From: a virus | IMG/VR virus record: IMGVR_UViG_3300031576_000026 | Location: 16,292 to 80,291 of that record | Length of the DNA stretch: 64,000 nt | Direction: 5' to 3' (one strand) | Shown: piece after piece, positions 53,433 through 60,398 of the stretch | How the letters are laid out: every line of letters starts with the position of its first letter | Numbering within the stretch: the first letter of the stretch is position 1 | The notes under the pieces: model-generated | Told to the model about the DNA's origin: nothing | Databases searched by the model: none | What the model saw: the letters and a program-made list of their open reading frames with translations, nothing else | Translations under genes and position numbers: made by a program

Positions 53433-54095
53433 TTAATCCTTTTTTACTTGATTCTCCACTTGATTTCTCACTTGATTCCTCACTTGATTCCATACTTGAT
53501 TTCTCACTTGATTCCCCACTTGATCCCCTACTTGATTCCACACTTGATCCCTCACTTGATTCTCCACTTGCTTATACACTTGATCCCTCACTTGATCCCT
53601 CACTTGATTCCACACTTGATTCCCCACTTGATTCGACACTTGATTCCACACTTGATTCTTCACTTGATTCCCCACTTGATCCCACACTTGATTCCCCACT
53701 TGATTCTTCACTTGATTCCCCACTTGATCCCACACTTGATTCCCCACTTGATCCCACACTTGATTCCCCACTTGATTCCCCACTTGATTCGACACTTGAT
53801 CCCTCACTTGATTATATACTTGCTCCTTCACTTGATTCCACACTTGATCCCTCACTTGATCCCTCACTTGATCCCTCACTTGATTCCACACTTGATTCCC
53901 CACTTGATTCGACACTTGATTCCACACTTGATTCCACACTTGATCCCTCACTTGATTCCTCACTTGATTCCACACTTGATTCCCCACTTGATTCCTCACT
54001 TGATTCCCCACTTGATTCCACACTTGATTCCACACTTGATTCCTCATTACTTTATTTAACACTTTATTCAATACTGGTTGTTTTTCTAATTTCAT
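53433..54095 (-). CDS. QV tetrapeptide-repeat protein
   Basis: A 220-residue protein. After MKLEKQPVLNKVLNKVMR it consists of about 50 uninterrupted copies of [N/D]-Q-V-x, where x is mostly Trp, Gly or Arg, with some Lys, Glu, Ser or Tyr, and it ends QVKKD. The ATG overlaps the upstream stop by four bases (ATGA). This phase coupling selects this frame over the open frames on the other phases. It has no signal peptide. A regular four-residue repeat suggests a solenoid or fibrous fold; the function is unknown. Confidence 0.75.
   Translation of the reverse strand: MKLEKQPVLNKVLNKVMRNQVWNQVWNQVGNQVRNQVGNQVWNQVRNQVRDQVWNQVWNQVSNQVGNQVWNQVRDQVRDQVRDQVWNQVKEQVYNQVRDQVSNQVGNQVGNQVWDQVGNQVWDQVGNQVKNQVGNQVWDQVGNQVKNQVWNQVSNQVGNQVWNQVRDQVRDQVYKQVENQVRDQVWNQVGDQVGNQVRNQVWNQVRNQVRNQVENQVKKD
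53449..54048. repeat. 12-bp tandem repeat array 1
   Basis: About fifty units of a 12-base repeat, CACTTGATyCCn on the plus strand. The seven bases CACTTGA are nearly invariant and most changes fall on the remaining positions. It codes for the QV repeats on the minus strand. Confidence 0.95.
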
Positions 54096-54400
54096 TCAAA
54101 TAATCCGAAATCTGTGCTAAAAAATAATAGGCTGGGCATTCCCATGCCTATCATATTATAGCCAAAATTTTCTTCATTAAAATCATGATAAAGCAATGTT
54201 TGAGCAAAAGTTGATGCAACTATAGTCATGGCCCAACTAAACGCTAAAGATTGTGCTGGAGAAGCATTAGCTTGATATCTAGCTATTAAATATGTATGAC
54301 TCTGCACATAGGCCGCTCCCATTATATTTAATGTATGGTCTATTGCAAAAATCTTACTGGTGAAAAATAATATAAACAGAACTATTAATAGTCTTTTCAT
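54092..54400 (-). CDS. Exported hypothetical protein
   Basis: A 102-residue protein with a clear signal peptide (KRLLIVLFILFFTSKIFA, cut before ID). The mature part is small and amphipathic with several glycine-rich hydrophobic stretches, possibly membrane-associated. It is coupled by ATGA to the QV-repeat gene, so the pair may act together. Confidence 0.55.
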   Translation of the reverse strand: MKRLLIVLFILFFTSKIFAIDHTLNIMGAAYVQSHTYLIARYQANASPAQSLAFSWAMTIVASTFAQTLLYHDFNEENFGYNMIGMGMPSLLFFSTDFGLFE

Positions 54401-54607
54401 TTATTTACCCCCACATTTACATCCTGCTTGCAACAATAAGTTAATATCACAATGACACTTCCTTTCTAATTCTGGCATAGCTAATTTTTTCAATTCTTCT
54501 TGATGTTTATCATAAGTTGATTTGCATTTTTCACTACAAAAATTAAAAGATCCAGGTTTTCCACACCATATACAATCTCGTATACAGTATTCATTTTCTA
54601 AATTCAT
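54401..54607 (-). CDS. Small double zinc-cluster protein
   Basis: A 68-residue protein. It has two cysteine groups: CIRDCIWCGKPGSFNFCSEKC (residues 8-28) and CHCDINLLLQAGCKC near the end. The first resembles treble-clef or FCS-like zinc fingers. Function unknown. Confidence 0.55.
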   Translation of the reverse strand: MNLENEYCIRDCIWCGKPGSFNFCSEKCKSTYDKHQEELKKLAMPELERKCHCDINLLLQAGCKCGGK

Positions 54608-54848
54608 AGTCTACACAAAAAGAAAAGCTTTTATTTAAATTAACAAATGAACTTCTAATTTTATGGTCTTTCCTTTTATTATTTACTTTGATCCAATAAG
54701 ACTTTAATCTTTTGGATTCTTTTAATAAGTTTTCAATTTCGCTTATTTTAATGTGTAAAAAACTATATTGCTCAGTTTGATGTAATCTACTTACATCTTT
54801 AGTCAGTACGTAAGTTCCAGAATCATCAATTGTGACTCTTTTTTTCAT
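54591..54848 (-). CDS. Hypothetical protein
   Basis: An 85-residue protein behind AAGGAGATTTCA. Two strands (VTIDDSGTYVLT) then a helix and a basic end. It overlaps the zinc-cluster gene by 17 bases. Confidence 0.5.
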   Translation of the reverse strand: MKKRVTIDDSGTYVLTKDVSRLHQTEQYSFLHIKISEIENLLKESKRLKSYWIKVNNKRKDHKIRSSFVNLNKSFSFCVDYEFRK

Positions 54849-54923
54849 TGAAATCTCCTTCCATTCATTAGTAAAAATATTTTAAAATTGAAAATTTATT
54901 CTTTCTAATCATCTTGCGCTTTA

Positions 54924-55115
54924 TTACTTATTTCTTCTCCTTATATTGGGGATGGGCGAATAATAATTCGCACAGAACTCTTTGTAGATTCTATATATAT
55001 TTTTCTCTGTTTTAAGAAAGAGATATTCGTTCGAGAGTCCGACAACTCGGCCAGTCATTACAGGACCGTCAAACTCAATAGCACAGACCAAAAGCATGCC
55101 AATTGTAAAAGTCAT
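54924..55115 (-). CDS. Small protein, paralogue of 58983-59138
   Basis: A 63-residue protein: IGMLLVCAIEFDGPVMTGRV, then GLSNEYLFLKTEKNIYRI, a beta-barrel-like pattern. A second copy at 58983-59138 shares most of it. It overlaps the upstream gene by four bases (ATGA). Confidence 0.6.
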   Translation of the reverse strand: MTFTIGMLLVCAIEFDGPVMTGRVVGLSNEYLFLKTEKNIYRIYKEFCANYYSPIPNIRRRNK

Positions 55116-55387
55116 TTTTTTTCCTCCGTTGGCTCAATTGATTGTATATCAACTATTCTAGCTACGTGAGTGTGTGTCATAGTAGGCATGCCATACCATT
55201 CCATTTCATAAGACCAATGAGGATGGTCTGGACATAAACCTGATATACGGGGCTGTTCGGCAAGCCAAGCATTAAAAAGTTCTTGGGCTTTTTTAGCCGT
55301 CCTCTCAGCAGCTATCCAAGCAACGCTATATTCTAAATCTGAAGTATTCAAAAAATCTTCGGTCTTAAATTTTAAAAGTTTGTACAT
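55112..55387 (-). CDS. Hypothetical protein of duplicated pair
   Basis: A 91-residue protein. RTAKKAQELFNAWLAEQPRI then SGLCPDHPHW resembles the middle of the protein at 59153. In both places the partner of the GMLLVCAIE gene lies directly upstream. Function unknown. Confidence 0.55.
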   Translation of the reverse strand: MYKLLKFKTEDFLNTSDLEYSVAWIAAERTAKKAQELFNAWLAEQPRISGLCPDHPHWSYEMEWYGMPTMTHTHVARIVDIQSIEPTEEKK

Positions 55388-55590
55388 TAATCAACCTCTT
55401 CTATAATTTTAAAAAAAGGATGGTAAATACCAGTTAACTCAAAAACTTCTCCTTCTGGATATGACATAGCAGCCATTTGGCTATCAAAAAATACTTCTGT
55501 GGGAATATGGCCATTCTCTTCGCTGCCTACAATTAGAGGAATATAAACCATAAATATTCTAAATTTGCTTTCTTCTTGTTTATATTCCAT
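55387..55590 (-). CDS. Hypothetical protein
   Basis: A 67-residue protein with alternating beta strands (FRIFMVYIPLIVGSEENG, VFELTGIYHPFF). It shares its last base with the next start. No family recognised. Confidence 0.5.
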   Translation of the reverse strand: MEYKQEESKFRIFMVYIPLIVGSEENGHIPTEVFFDSQMAAMSYPEGEVFELTGIYHPFFKIIEEVD

Positions 55591-55614
55591 GATTTAGCTC
55601 TTTTTTCGGGAAAT

Positions 55615-55830
55615 CTATTTCGTAACTTTTTGTTCTCCACAATAAATAAATTTCCTTAAAGTTTCCCAAGTAATTTCGGGGAAACAGGGCATTTGAAATT
55701 TTCCTTTATAAAATTCCTCTACAATCCAAATACCTTTTTTATTTTTTTCACTTGGTTGTTTCCTTTCTTGAATTCTAATTAATCCGGGTTTTCCACAGTT
55801 TATGTAATAAGTAAAATATTTATATCCCAT
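55615..55830 (-). CDS. Hypothetical protein
   Basis: A 71-residue protein starting MGYKYFTYYINCG at ATG 55830 behind AAAGGAAATAAT; an earlier in-frame start lies inside the upstream gene. Beta-rich with two cysteines. It probably folds as a small sheet domain. Confidence 0.5.
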   Translation of the reverse strand: MGYKYFTYYINCGKPGLIRIQERKQPSEKNKKGIWIVEEFYKGKFQMPCFPEITWETLRKFIYCGEQKVTK

Positions 55831-55831
55831 A

Positions 55832-56233
55832 TTATTTCCTTTTTTGGAAATCACACCAAGAACTATGAGTTCCTGCTTTAATTGCATTAGATCCACAAGT
55901 ACATTTAGCTTTAGAAATCATGTCGATATTTGTAGTATTTTCTTTCATAATTGGGGCTGCACAAATATGTATTGTGTTTGCTTGTCCAACTCTATTACAA
56001 AAGCAGCATTTCTCTTCAACAGTTTCTTTTTTTATAGCATCCCAATCAGGTTCTTCTTTACCATCTTCTACTTCAAAACGCTCCGCTGCACAATTATCAC
56101 AGAAGCCGAATGCCTGATGTGTGTCCTGAACGACAATGTTATGCTTTTCGCAAAGAAGCACTTCCCAATTTTCAGCTACCATATCCTTCGGACTTGCCCG
56201 TAAAATATTTCCAAGTAAACGTCCAGCTCCCAC
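55832..56233 (-). CDS. Zinc-binding protein with decayed N-terminal module
   Basis: A 133-residue reading that begins with GTG at 56233. Residues about 18-27 (MVAENWEV) look like the end of the common phage KIQEAIKSG...DWEV module, whose start lies upstream in another frame. The remainder holds CEKH, CDNC, CCFC and CTC plus CDF, a double zinc binder. The actual start may be ATG 56182. Confidence 0.55.
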   Translation of the reverse strand: MGAGRLLGNILRASPKDMVAENWEVLLCEKHNIVVQDTHQAFGFCDNCAAERFEVEDGKEEPDWDAIKKETVEEKCCFCNRVGQANTIHICAAPIMKENTTNIDMISKAKCTCGSNAIKAGTHSSWCDFQKRK

Positions 56234-56258
56234 TTTTGATTGCTTCTTGAATTTTCAC
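56172..56258 (-). pseudogene. Frame-disrupted start of the 55832 gene
   Basis: GTG at 56258 behind AAAGGGAG opens VKIQEAIKSGSWTFTWKYF and stops after 28 residues. Its start matches the KIQEAIKSG beginning of a well-known small phage protein, while the matching end (DMVAENWEV) is in the adjacent frame. A frameshift near 56230 would explain this. Confidence 0.45.
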
Positions 56259-56315
56259 ATTACTCCCTTTCTAGACCTCTTTCTATTCTTTAATATATTC
56301 CATACTTTTGCTAGT

Positions 56316-56534
56316 TTAATTCCACGGTTCTTCATTAGGATTTTCATCAAAAAGTAAAGCTACTCTATCGCAAAGCATTTTAGCAAATATTGGCCCAGCA
56401 TTTTTCAAATTAAAAGCTTTTCCGTAAATTTCCCCAATTCTTCCCCAAGTACAGCCAGCAGAAACACGCATCATACGAACAATCATAGCTCTTGCTTCAT
56501 ATTTATCTTTAAGTTTATTGTAAAATTTGCTCAT
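56316..56534 (-). CDS. Hypothetical protein, possible HTH
   Basis: A 72-residue helical protein; MIVRMMRVSAGCTWGRIGEIYG has the spacing of a helix-turn-helix. It may bind DNA; no family recognised. It overlaps the upstream gene by four bases. Confidence 0.5.
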   Translation of the reverse strand: MSKFYNKLKDKYEARAMIVRMMRVSAGCTWGRIGEIYGKAFNLKNAGPIFAKMLCDRVALLFDENPNEEPWN

Positions 56535-56749
56535 CTAACTTCTCTCCATTCCTTAGTATACTCTAAAGTCCACTCATCTTCAATAGGATTTGAAAGAAAA
56601 AGTCTTTTTTGAGAGATTAAGTTCACCCACATAAAGCGTACTTTCACAGGTTTTTTGCTCTTTGGAAAATATCGGCACCCTAAAACATAGATGCCTGCAT
56701 CTCTTCCTCGTGAGTGTTTATAAATTTTATATATATTTAATAGGGCCAT
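56531..56749 (-). CDS. Hypothetical protein
   Basis: A 72-residue basic beta-rich protein (GIYVLGCRYFPKSKKPVKVRF). Its stop overlaps the next ATG (ATGA). No family recognised. Confidence 0.45.
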   Translation of the reverse strand: MALLNIYKIYKHSRGRDAGIYVLGCRYFPKSKKPVKVRFMWVNLISQKRLFLSNPIEDEWTLEYTKEWREVR

Positions 56750-56820
56750 TTGTTCTCATAGTTAAACATAGTTGCCCATCAATCTCACAGTAATAATTTA
56801 AGCAATAATATATCATATAT

Positions 56821-57204
56821 TTAAGTCTGCTCTAGTTCATTAAATTTATCCATAATAATTTTATATTTTTTTATTTCTGCAAAATCTTTCTGTAGTTTTT
56901 TGTGTGCTGTTAAAAGATTGGCAAAAGCTTTTTCTAGACGTAGGGCTTTGCTAAATTTTTCTTGTCTACCATCACATGAAATATCAAATGATGCGTCTTG
57001 GCCATTGGGGGAGCGCCACGTCCAATTTTCCTTATTTCTAGAATCAATCCAAATAACTCTATCATTTGTAACCGCGATTATTGTTCCTACAATTAAACCA
57101 TCATAGAAATCACTAAAAACAAATTTCTTGCCAATTAAGCTCTTGTCAAAAGGGCGAATAAAAACTTTGCGATGTTTTAGCCAATTTTTCTTTTTTATAT
57201 TCAT
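56821..57204 (-). CDS. Hypothetical protein
   Basis: A 127-residue protein. The first 80 residues are beta-rich (KFVFSDFYDGLIVGTIIAVTNDRVIWIDS), the last 45 a Lys-rich coiled coil. It may bind nucleic acid. Confidence 0.5.
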   Translation of the reverse strand: MNIKKKNWLKHRKVFIRPFDKSLIGKKFVFSDFYDGLIVGTIIAVTNDRVIWIDSRNKENWTWRSPNGQDASFDISCDGRQEKFSKALRLEKAFANLLTAHKKLQKDFAEIKKYKIIMDKFNELEQT

Positions 57205-57211
57205 AATTCCT

Positions 57212-57511
57212 CTATTTTTTATCCAATAATTCTATTAATACATCCCCATGACAACTTAATGGTTTACAGTAACATCCTAAAACTTTATCCTTTAGTTCGG
57301 GTAACTTTTTTAACAAATCTTCGTTGGTTAATATCCATTTTTTATAGTTAGTTATTGCTTCTTCTCTGGTTGTGACTTTATATTCAGCTAAAGTGTTAGC
57401 CAGATGACTATAGGGATTACCCCAAATACTCGGTCTACCAATGTAAATGTCATAATTTTTCGTTACTTTAATATTAACTATTGTCGTTTTCTGTATTTGT
57501 ATCTTGCTCAT
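57212..57511 (-). CDS. DUF4326 protein
   Basis: A 99-residue protein from ATG 57511. It has IYIGRPSIWGNPY and VLGCYCKPLSCHGDVLIELL, the diagnostic ends of DUF4326, common in phages and thought to be nucleotide- or base-related. The zinc-like CYC-C-H pattern is intact. Confidence 0.85.
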   Translation of the reverse strand: MSKIQIQKTTIVNIKVTKNYDIYIGRPSIWGNPYSHLANTLAEYKVTTREEAITNYKKWILTNEDLLKKLPELKDKVLGCYCKPLSCHGDVLIELLDKK

Positions 57512-57746
57512 TCTCAATACTCATTCTTTCGCGAATAACCCTAAACAAGTTTTTTAGATCTTCCCTATTACTTCCTTCTGGCGTCACATAAATCGCCACC
57601 AATGGATTCTTAGAGTTCTCAGAGTAAATAATTTCTTGGGCATTCCTATGATGTTTTAAAAATGCATTGTTGAATGCTGCCTCTTTCCATCGCTCTGGGA
57701 TGTCCTTTGCAAATCTAGCAAACTTTGTCCACGATTGCTTACTCAT
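57474..57746 (-). CDS. Hypothetical protein
   Basis: A 90-residue protein: helical start (WTKFARFAKDIPERWKEAAFNNA), then a beta segment LVAIYVTPEG and an acidic tail. It overlaps the DUF4326 gene by 38 bases. Confidence 0.5.
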   Translation of the reverse strand: MSKQSWTKFARFAKDIPERWKEAAFNNAFLKHHRNAQEIIYSENSKNPLVAIYVTPEGSNREDLKNLFRVIRERMSIENEQDTNTENDNS

Positions 57747-58134
57747 TCGAATCCTCTATTACTATATGTAATCGCCTTAAAGCTTGTTGCAAATAAACCT
57801 CACCAGCGGTTAACAAATTGGCTTTATCTTCCGGTGCATCCACACACCACAAAGCCTCATCTTCGGCTTGCTCATCTACGACCTTCTGAATTTTTGTAAG
57901 CTTTAGCATTAGTTTCCCATAAGCAATACGAAGTTTTGTATTTTCTGACTCGTGATCTATGAAGTTTGAAGAAATTATGGGCACGCAATTGGGTTTATCA
58001 AGTTCTATTAACCTTAATATTTGATTATGATGTTTCTCACATGAATATCTCACGTATTTTTCATCTGTAAATTTTCTATCGGCAAGCGCATCACACCATT
58101 CACACTTTTCTGCAGTTGTTCTGGATTTATTCAT
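57739..58134 (-). CDS. Hypothetical zinc-binding protein
   Basis: A 131-residue protein. CEWCDALADRKF and YSCEKHHNQIL form a four-ligand zinc site (residues 11-38), followed by a helical C-terminal region. Function unknown. Confidence 0.55.
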   Translation of the reverse strand: MNKSRTTAEKCEWCDALADRKFTDEKYVRYSCEKHHNQILRLIELDKPNCVPIISSNFIDHESENTKLRIAYGKLMLKLTKIQKVVDEQAEDEALWCVDAPEDKANLLTAGEVYLQQALRRLHIVIEDSNE

Positions 58135-58235
58135 TCAGAATCCTTTCGATTTCAACAAACGCCTCGTTGGCTTTTTGAGGAACATCCTGGACATATTTGT
58201 CACTCCATTTGCTTTGCTATGTCTTCGTCTTTCAT
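58127..58235 (-). pseudogene. Probable frame-disrupted small gene
   Basis: ATG 58235 starts MKDEDIAKQME and stops at once, while another frame continues in the same style as KWSDKYVQDVPQKANEAFVE and ends at 58127 overlapping the next gene. Joined, they would make a helical protein of about 37 residues. A frameshift near 58200 or an assembly error is implied. Confidence 0.35.
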
Positions 58236-58292
58236 TCTCACTCATCCGTCATACACCTAGGACATTCCTGGGGTGATAATTGGCAATCAGCT

Positions 58293-58538
58293 TTATCGGT
58301 CCCATCTCCATTTTCCCTCATCCCATCTTGTGCCACATTTACAGCTTCCATCTGATAAATACCATAGATAGACGTGACCAAAGAAGAATCCATGAAGGAA
58401 AATGCATATTTTTTTCATTATCCATTTTTTTTGTTTCTCTTTGGCTTCACTTATCTTTATCCAAATCCAACCGATCAACAACCCGAGGGCAAAGCCTAAA
58501 ATATGAAGCGATAGCCAGTCCTGAAGACTCAAGTTCAT
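58293..58538 (-). CDS. Membrane protein with terminal cysteines
   Basis: An 81-residue protein with one transmembrane segment (LSLHILGFALGLLIGWIWI) and a second hydrophobic stretch, then GSCKCGTRW. Function unknown. Confidence 0.5.
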   Translation of the reverse strand: MNLSLQDWLSLHILGFALGLLIGWIWIKISEAKEKQKKWIMKKICIFLHGFFFGHVYLWYLSDGSCKCGTRWDEGKWRWDR

Positions 58539-58600
58539 TTCCTTCCCTCCGTAAAAGCCAGTGCATCTAAGTCATCTTTATTCAACTCTTTCCGAATCCT

Positions 58601-58813
58601 CTACTCTCTCCACATTGAAGTTTCATAATTACTACGTTTACAAATTGAACAGGTCACTGAACCTCCCTGCCAGCCACGAGGCCAATCGGATAACTTCATT
58701 GCTTCGCTTTCAAGCATCATTTCTCCATTAGTTTTAAAGACGATACTAGGTCCATCACTATTACATTTATGGTCTTTTGGTAGTCCACATATTAATAATT
58801 GTACATCAGCCAT
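58601..58813 (-). CDS. Hypothetical cysteine-pair protein
   Basis: A 70-residue protein with ICGLPKDHKC at the start and TCSICKRSN near the end, so a single zinc site could join both ends. Its start overlaps the upstream gene by 22 bases. Confidence 0.5.
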   Translation of the reverse strand: MADVQLLICGLPKDHKCNSDGPSIVFKTNGEMMLESEAMKLSDWPRGWQGGSVTCSICKRSNYETSMWRE

Positions 58814-58986
58814 TTTAACTTCAATTCCTCATAACGCTGCTTTAAGGGACCGAGAACCAAACCGAGAACTTCATTAAGCTCTTTTTGATGTTCTTGTGTT
58901 AACTTAACAGGAAAACTAAAATCTGGAGAAGACAAGATTATTTCCATGTAAGTAGTGTATATTCTTTCAGCATATTCTTGGGTCAC
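58792..58986 (-). CDS. Hypothetical protein, GTG start
   Basis: A 64-residue protein. The GTG at 58986 (VTQEYAERIYTTYMEI) overlaps the upstream TGA as GTGA and has AAAGGAG five bases ahead, so it is preferred over the longer reading from 59016. Helical. Confidence 0.55.
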   Translation of the reverse strand: MTQEYAERIYTTYMEIILSSPDFSFPVKLTQEHQKELNEVLGLVLGPLKQRYEELKLKWLMYNY

Positions 58987-59138
58987 TTCATCTCCTTTGG
59001 CTTGTACTCTACACAAAGTTCCTTCCAGATCCTATAGATCTTTTTCTCTGTTTTAAGAAAAAGCCATTCTTCAGAGAGCCCAACAACTCGGCCAGTTACC
59101 ACAAGGCTATCAAGTTCAATCGCACAGACTAGAAGCAT
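58983..59138 (-). CDS. Second copy of the GMLLVCAIE protein
   Basis: A 51-residue protein from ATG 59138, MLLVCAIELDSLVVTGRVVG and so on, clearly related to the product of 54924-55115. The original start codon has become ATA, so translation may begin at an internal Met or not at all. It is coupled by GTGA to the next gene. Confidence 0.5.
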   Translation of the reverse strand: MLLVCAIELDSLVVTGRVVGLSEEWLFLKTEKKIYRIWKELCVEYKPKEMK

Positions 59139-59152
59139 ACCAATTACAAAGT

Positions 59153-59503
59153 TTATGTATGGCTCTCTAAGAAATTACCTTCGATCAAATATGCTTTCCA
59201 TTCTATGCTTTCAATAAATGCTTTAGCCTCTTCTTCTGAGCCAAAAGATTCACGTCTTAAATCATTTTCATCTAGATAGACAACTAAATAATTTGTCTTT
59301 TGCATATCGGGAGGTGATTTAAGTGAATACGCCTCATCATACCAATTTGAATTAGAAAATATACCAGAAACTTTATGTTGCTTTAAAAGCCACTCATTAA
59401 ATTTCTGATTAGACCAGCGAGCCATGATTTCTGTCTCGGGAATATTCTCTTCAATGGCTTGTTCATAATAGCCCATAAAGTCTTTTGATTCAAATATATT
59501 CAT
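59153..59503 (-). CDS. Hypothetical protein of duplicated pair
   Basis: A 116-residue protein. NQKFNEWLLKQHKVSGIFSN matches the FNAWLAEQPRISG segment of the protein at 55112. The rest is a beta-alpha domain with FGSEEEAKAFIES, an SPOR-like or double-psi-like strand-helix. Confidence 0.5.
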   Translation of the reverse strand: MNIFESKDFMGYYEQAIEENIPETEIMARWSNQKFNEWLLKQHKVSGIFSNSNWYDEAYSLKSPPDMQKTNYLVVYLDENDLRRESFGSEEEAKAFIESIEWKAYLIEGNFLESHT

Positions 59504-59799
59504 TCATCTATACTTGTTTGATTGGGACAAGGACACCTCCCATAATCATGCCTATCCCATGATACTCTAATCCACCCACAGTCAAGACAGACAACTCCCA
59601 TTCGTTTATCTTTTAAACTTTTAAGGTTATATAGCAGGTATCTAGATTTCTGGCTTGCTTTAGCTTTAGCTAATTCTTTTTCTAATTTTTCGATTTTTTG
59701 CCATTGTCTTTTAGATTTAGCCTTCATTTGCCTATATCTTTCTCGTGTTATAGGAAATCCCAATTTATCCAATGCTCCTTTTTTGGGAAATTTTATCAT
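59500..59799 (-). CDS. Zinc-ribbon protein with coiled coil
   Basis: A 99-residue basic protein: coiled coil (QKIEKLEKELAKAKAS) followed by VCLDCGWIRVSWDRHDYGRC and PC, a small zinc ribbon. Probably binds nucleic acid. Confidence 0.55.
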   Translation of the reverse strand: MIKFPKKGALDKLGFPITRERYRQMKAKSKRQWQKIEKLEKELAKAKASQKSRYLLYNLKSLKDKRMGVVCLDCGWIRVSWDRHDYGRCPCPNQTSIDE

Positions 59800-59804
59800 A
59801 GTCC

Positions 59805-60017
59805 TTACCCCCTTAAAAGTTTGTGTATTTCTTCGGGGTTCTCTTTAACAACATAAACTGTTTTATTAATATCATCTCTAACTTCAGTTTTACTTCCTTC
59901 TACTTCATAGAAAGAAGAAATACTATTTGCTTTAATATAAATAGGAAATCCATTATTATAAAGAGTTAATTTAATATATGGATTCGATATATTCATTAGT
60001 TTCCGAATCATCCTCAT
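59805..60017 (-). CDS. Hypothetical protein
   Basis: A 70-residue protein with a small beta-sheet domain (IKLTLYNNGFPIYIKANSISSFYE, then VYVVKENPEEIHKLL), the layout of a flagellar FlbD-like or host-nuclease-inhibitor-like fold. No firm call. Confidence 0.5.
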   Translation of the reverse strand: MRMIRKLMNISNPYIKLTLYNNGFPIYIKANSISSFYEVEGSKTEVRDDINKTVYVVKENPEEIHKLLRG

Positions 60018-60088
60018 CTAACCATTCCCAATCTTTTATATCTTCTATAATTATAATTTTAGTTGGAGATGCTTTTGGCTCATTATCC

Positions 60089-60397
60089 CTAATCTGATTT
60101 TTTTTTTATTTGAACTCCAATAATATATAAACCATTTCTTTCATTCGTAGAGAATATTTCTACTCCTCTGAGAGAAACATGAGATTTAGTTTTAATATCT
60201 TCACTGAATGATATTTTTTTATTCCTTCTCTTAATTAGGGAATTAGAATCAACATCTACTTTAATTGATTTGCCTAGGTTAGCTAAAGCATTATTATAAG
60301 CGTCCTGATATGTTTCACCTTTACCGAATTCTTTATGATATTCTATAGATGCTGCATTAATGCAGCAAAATAAAATTATATGAATGGTTAGTTTCAT
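60089..60397 (-). CDS. LPP20-like exported protein with A10 end
   Basis: A 102-residue protein with a signal peptide (LTIHIILFCCINAASIEY) and an LPP20-like domain: GETYQDAYNNALANLGKSIKVDV then a beta sheet. It ends at KKKSD after a run of ten A. If one A is lost the frame continues for 41 more coding-like residues to 59971 (IIIIEDIKDWEWLDEDD). Both end points may be used. Confidence 0.55.
   Translation of the reverse strand: MKLTIHIILFCCINAASIEYHKEFGKGETYQDAYNNALANLGKSIKVDVDSNSLIKRRNKKISFSEDIKTKSHVSLRGVEIFSTNERNGLYIIGVQIKKKSD
60098..60107 (-). repeat. A10 homopolymer, possible slippage site
   Basis: Ten consecutive A on the minus strand near the 3' end of the LPP20-like gene. A +1 slip, or loss of one A, joins the gene to the downstream open frame. 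Runs of nine or more A can cause polymerase slippage in AT-rich hosts. Confidence 0.6.
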
Positions 60398-60398
60398 A

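Noticed and set aside
53449-54048. CRISPR array
   Set aside because: The repeat has a 12-base period without spacers and no cas genes are near; it is coding tandem repeat.
53406-54059. Plus-strand frame reading LIPHLIPHLI and minus-strand frame reading SSGESSVGSS in the repeat array
   Set aside because: A 12-base repeat without stops keeps several frames open. Only the QV frame has operon overlaps (ATGA) and a natural leader and tail.
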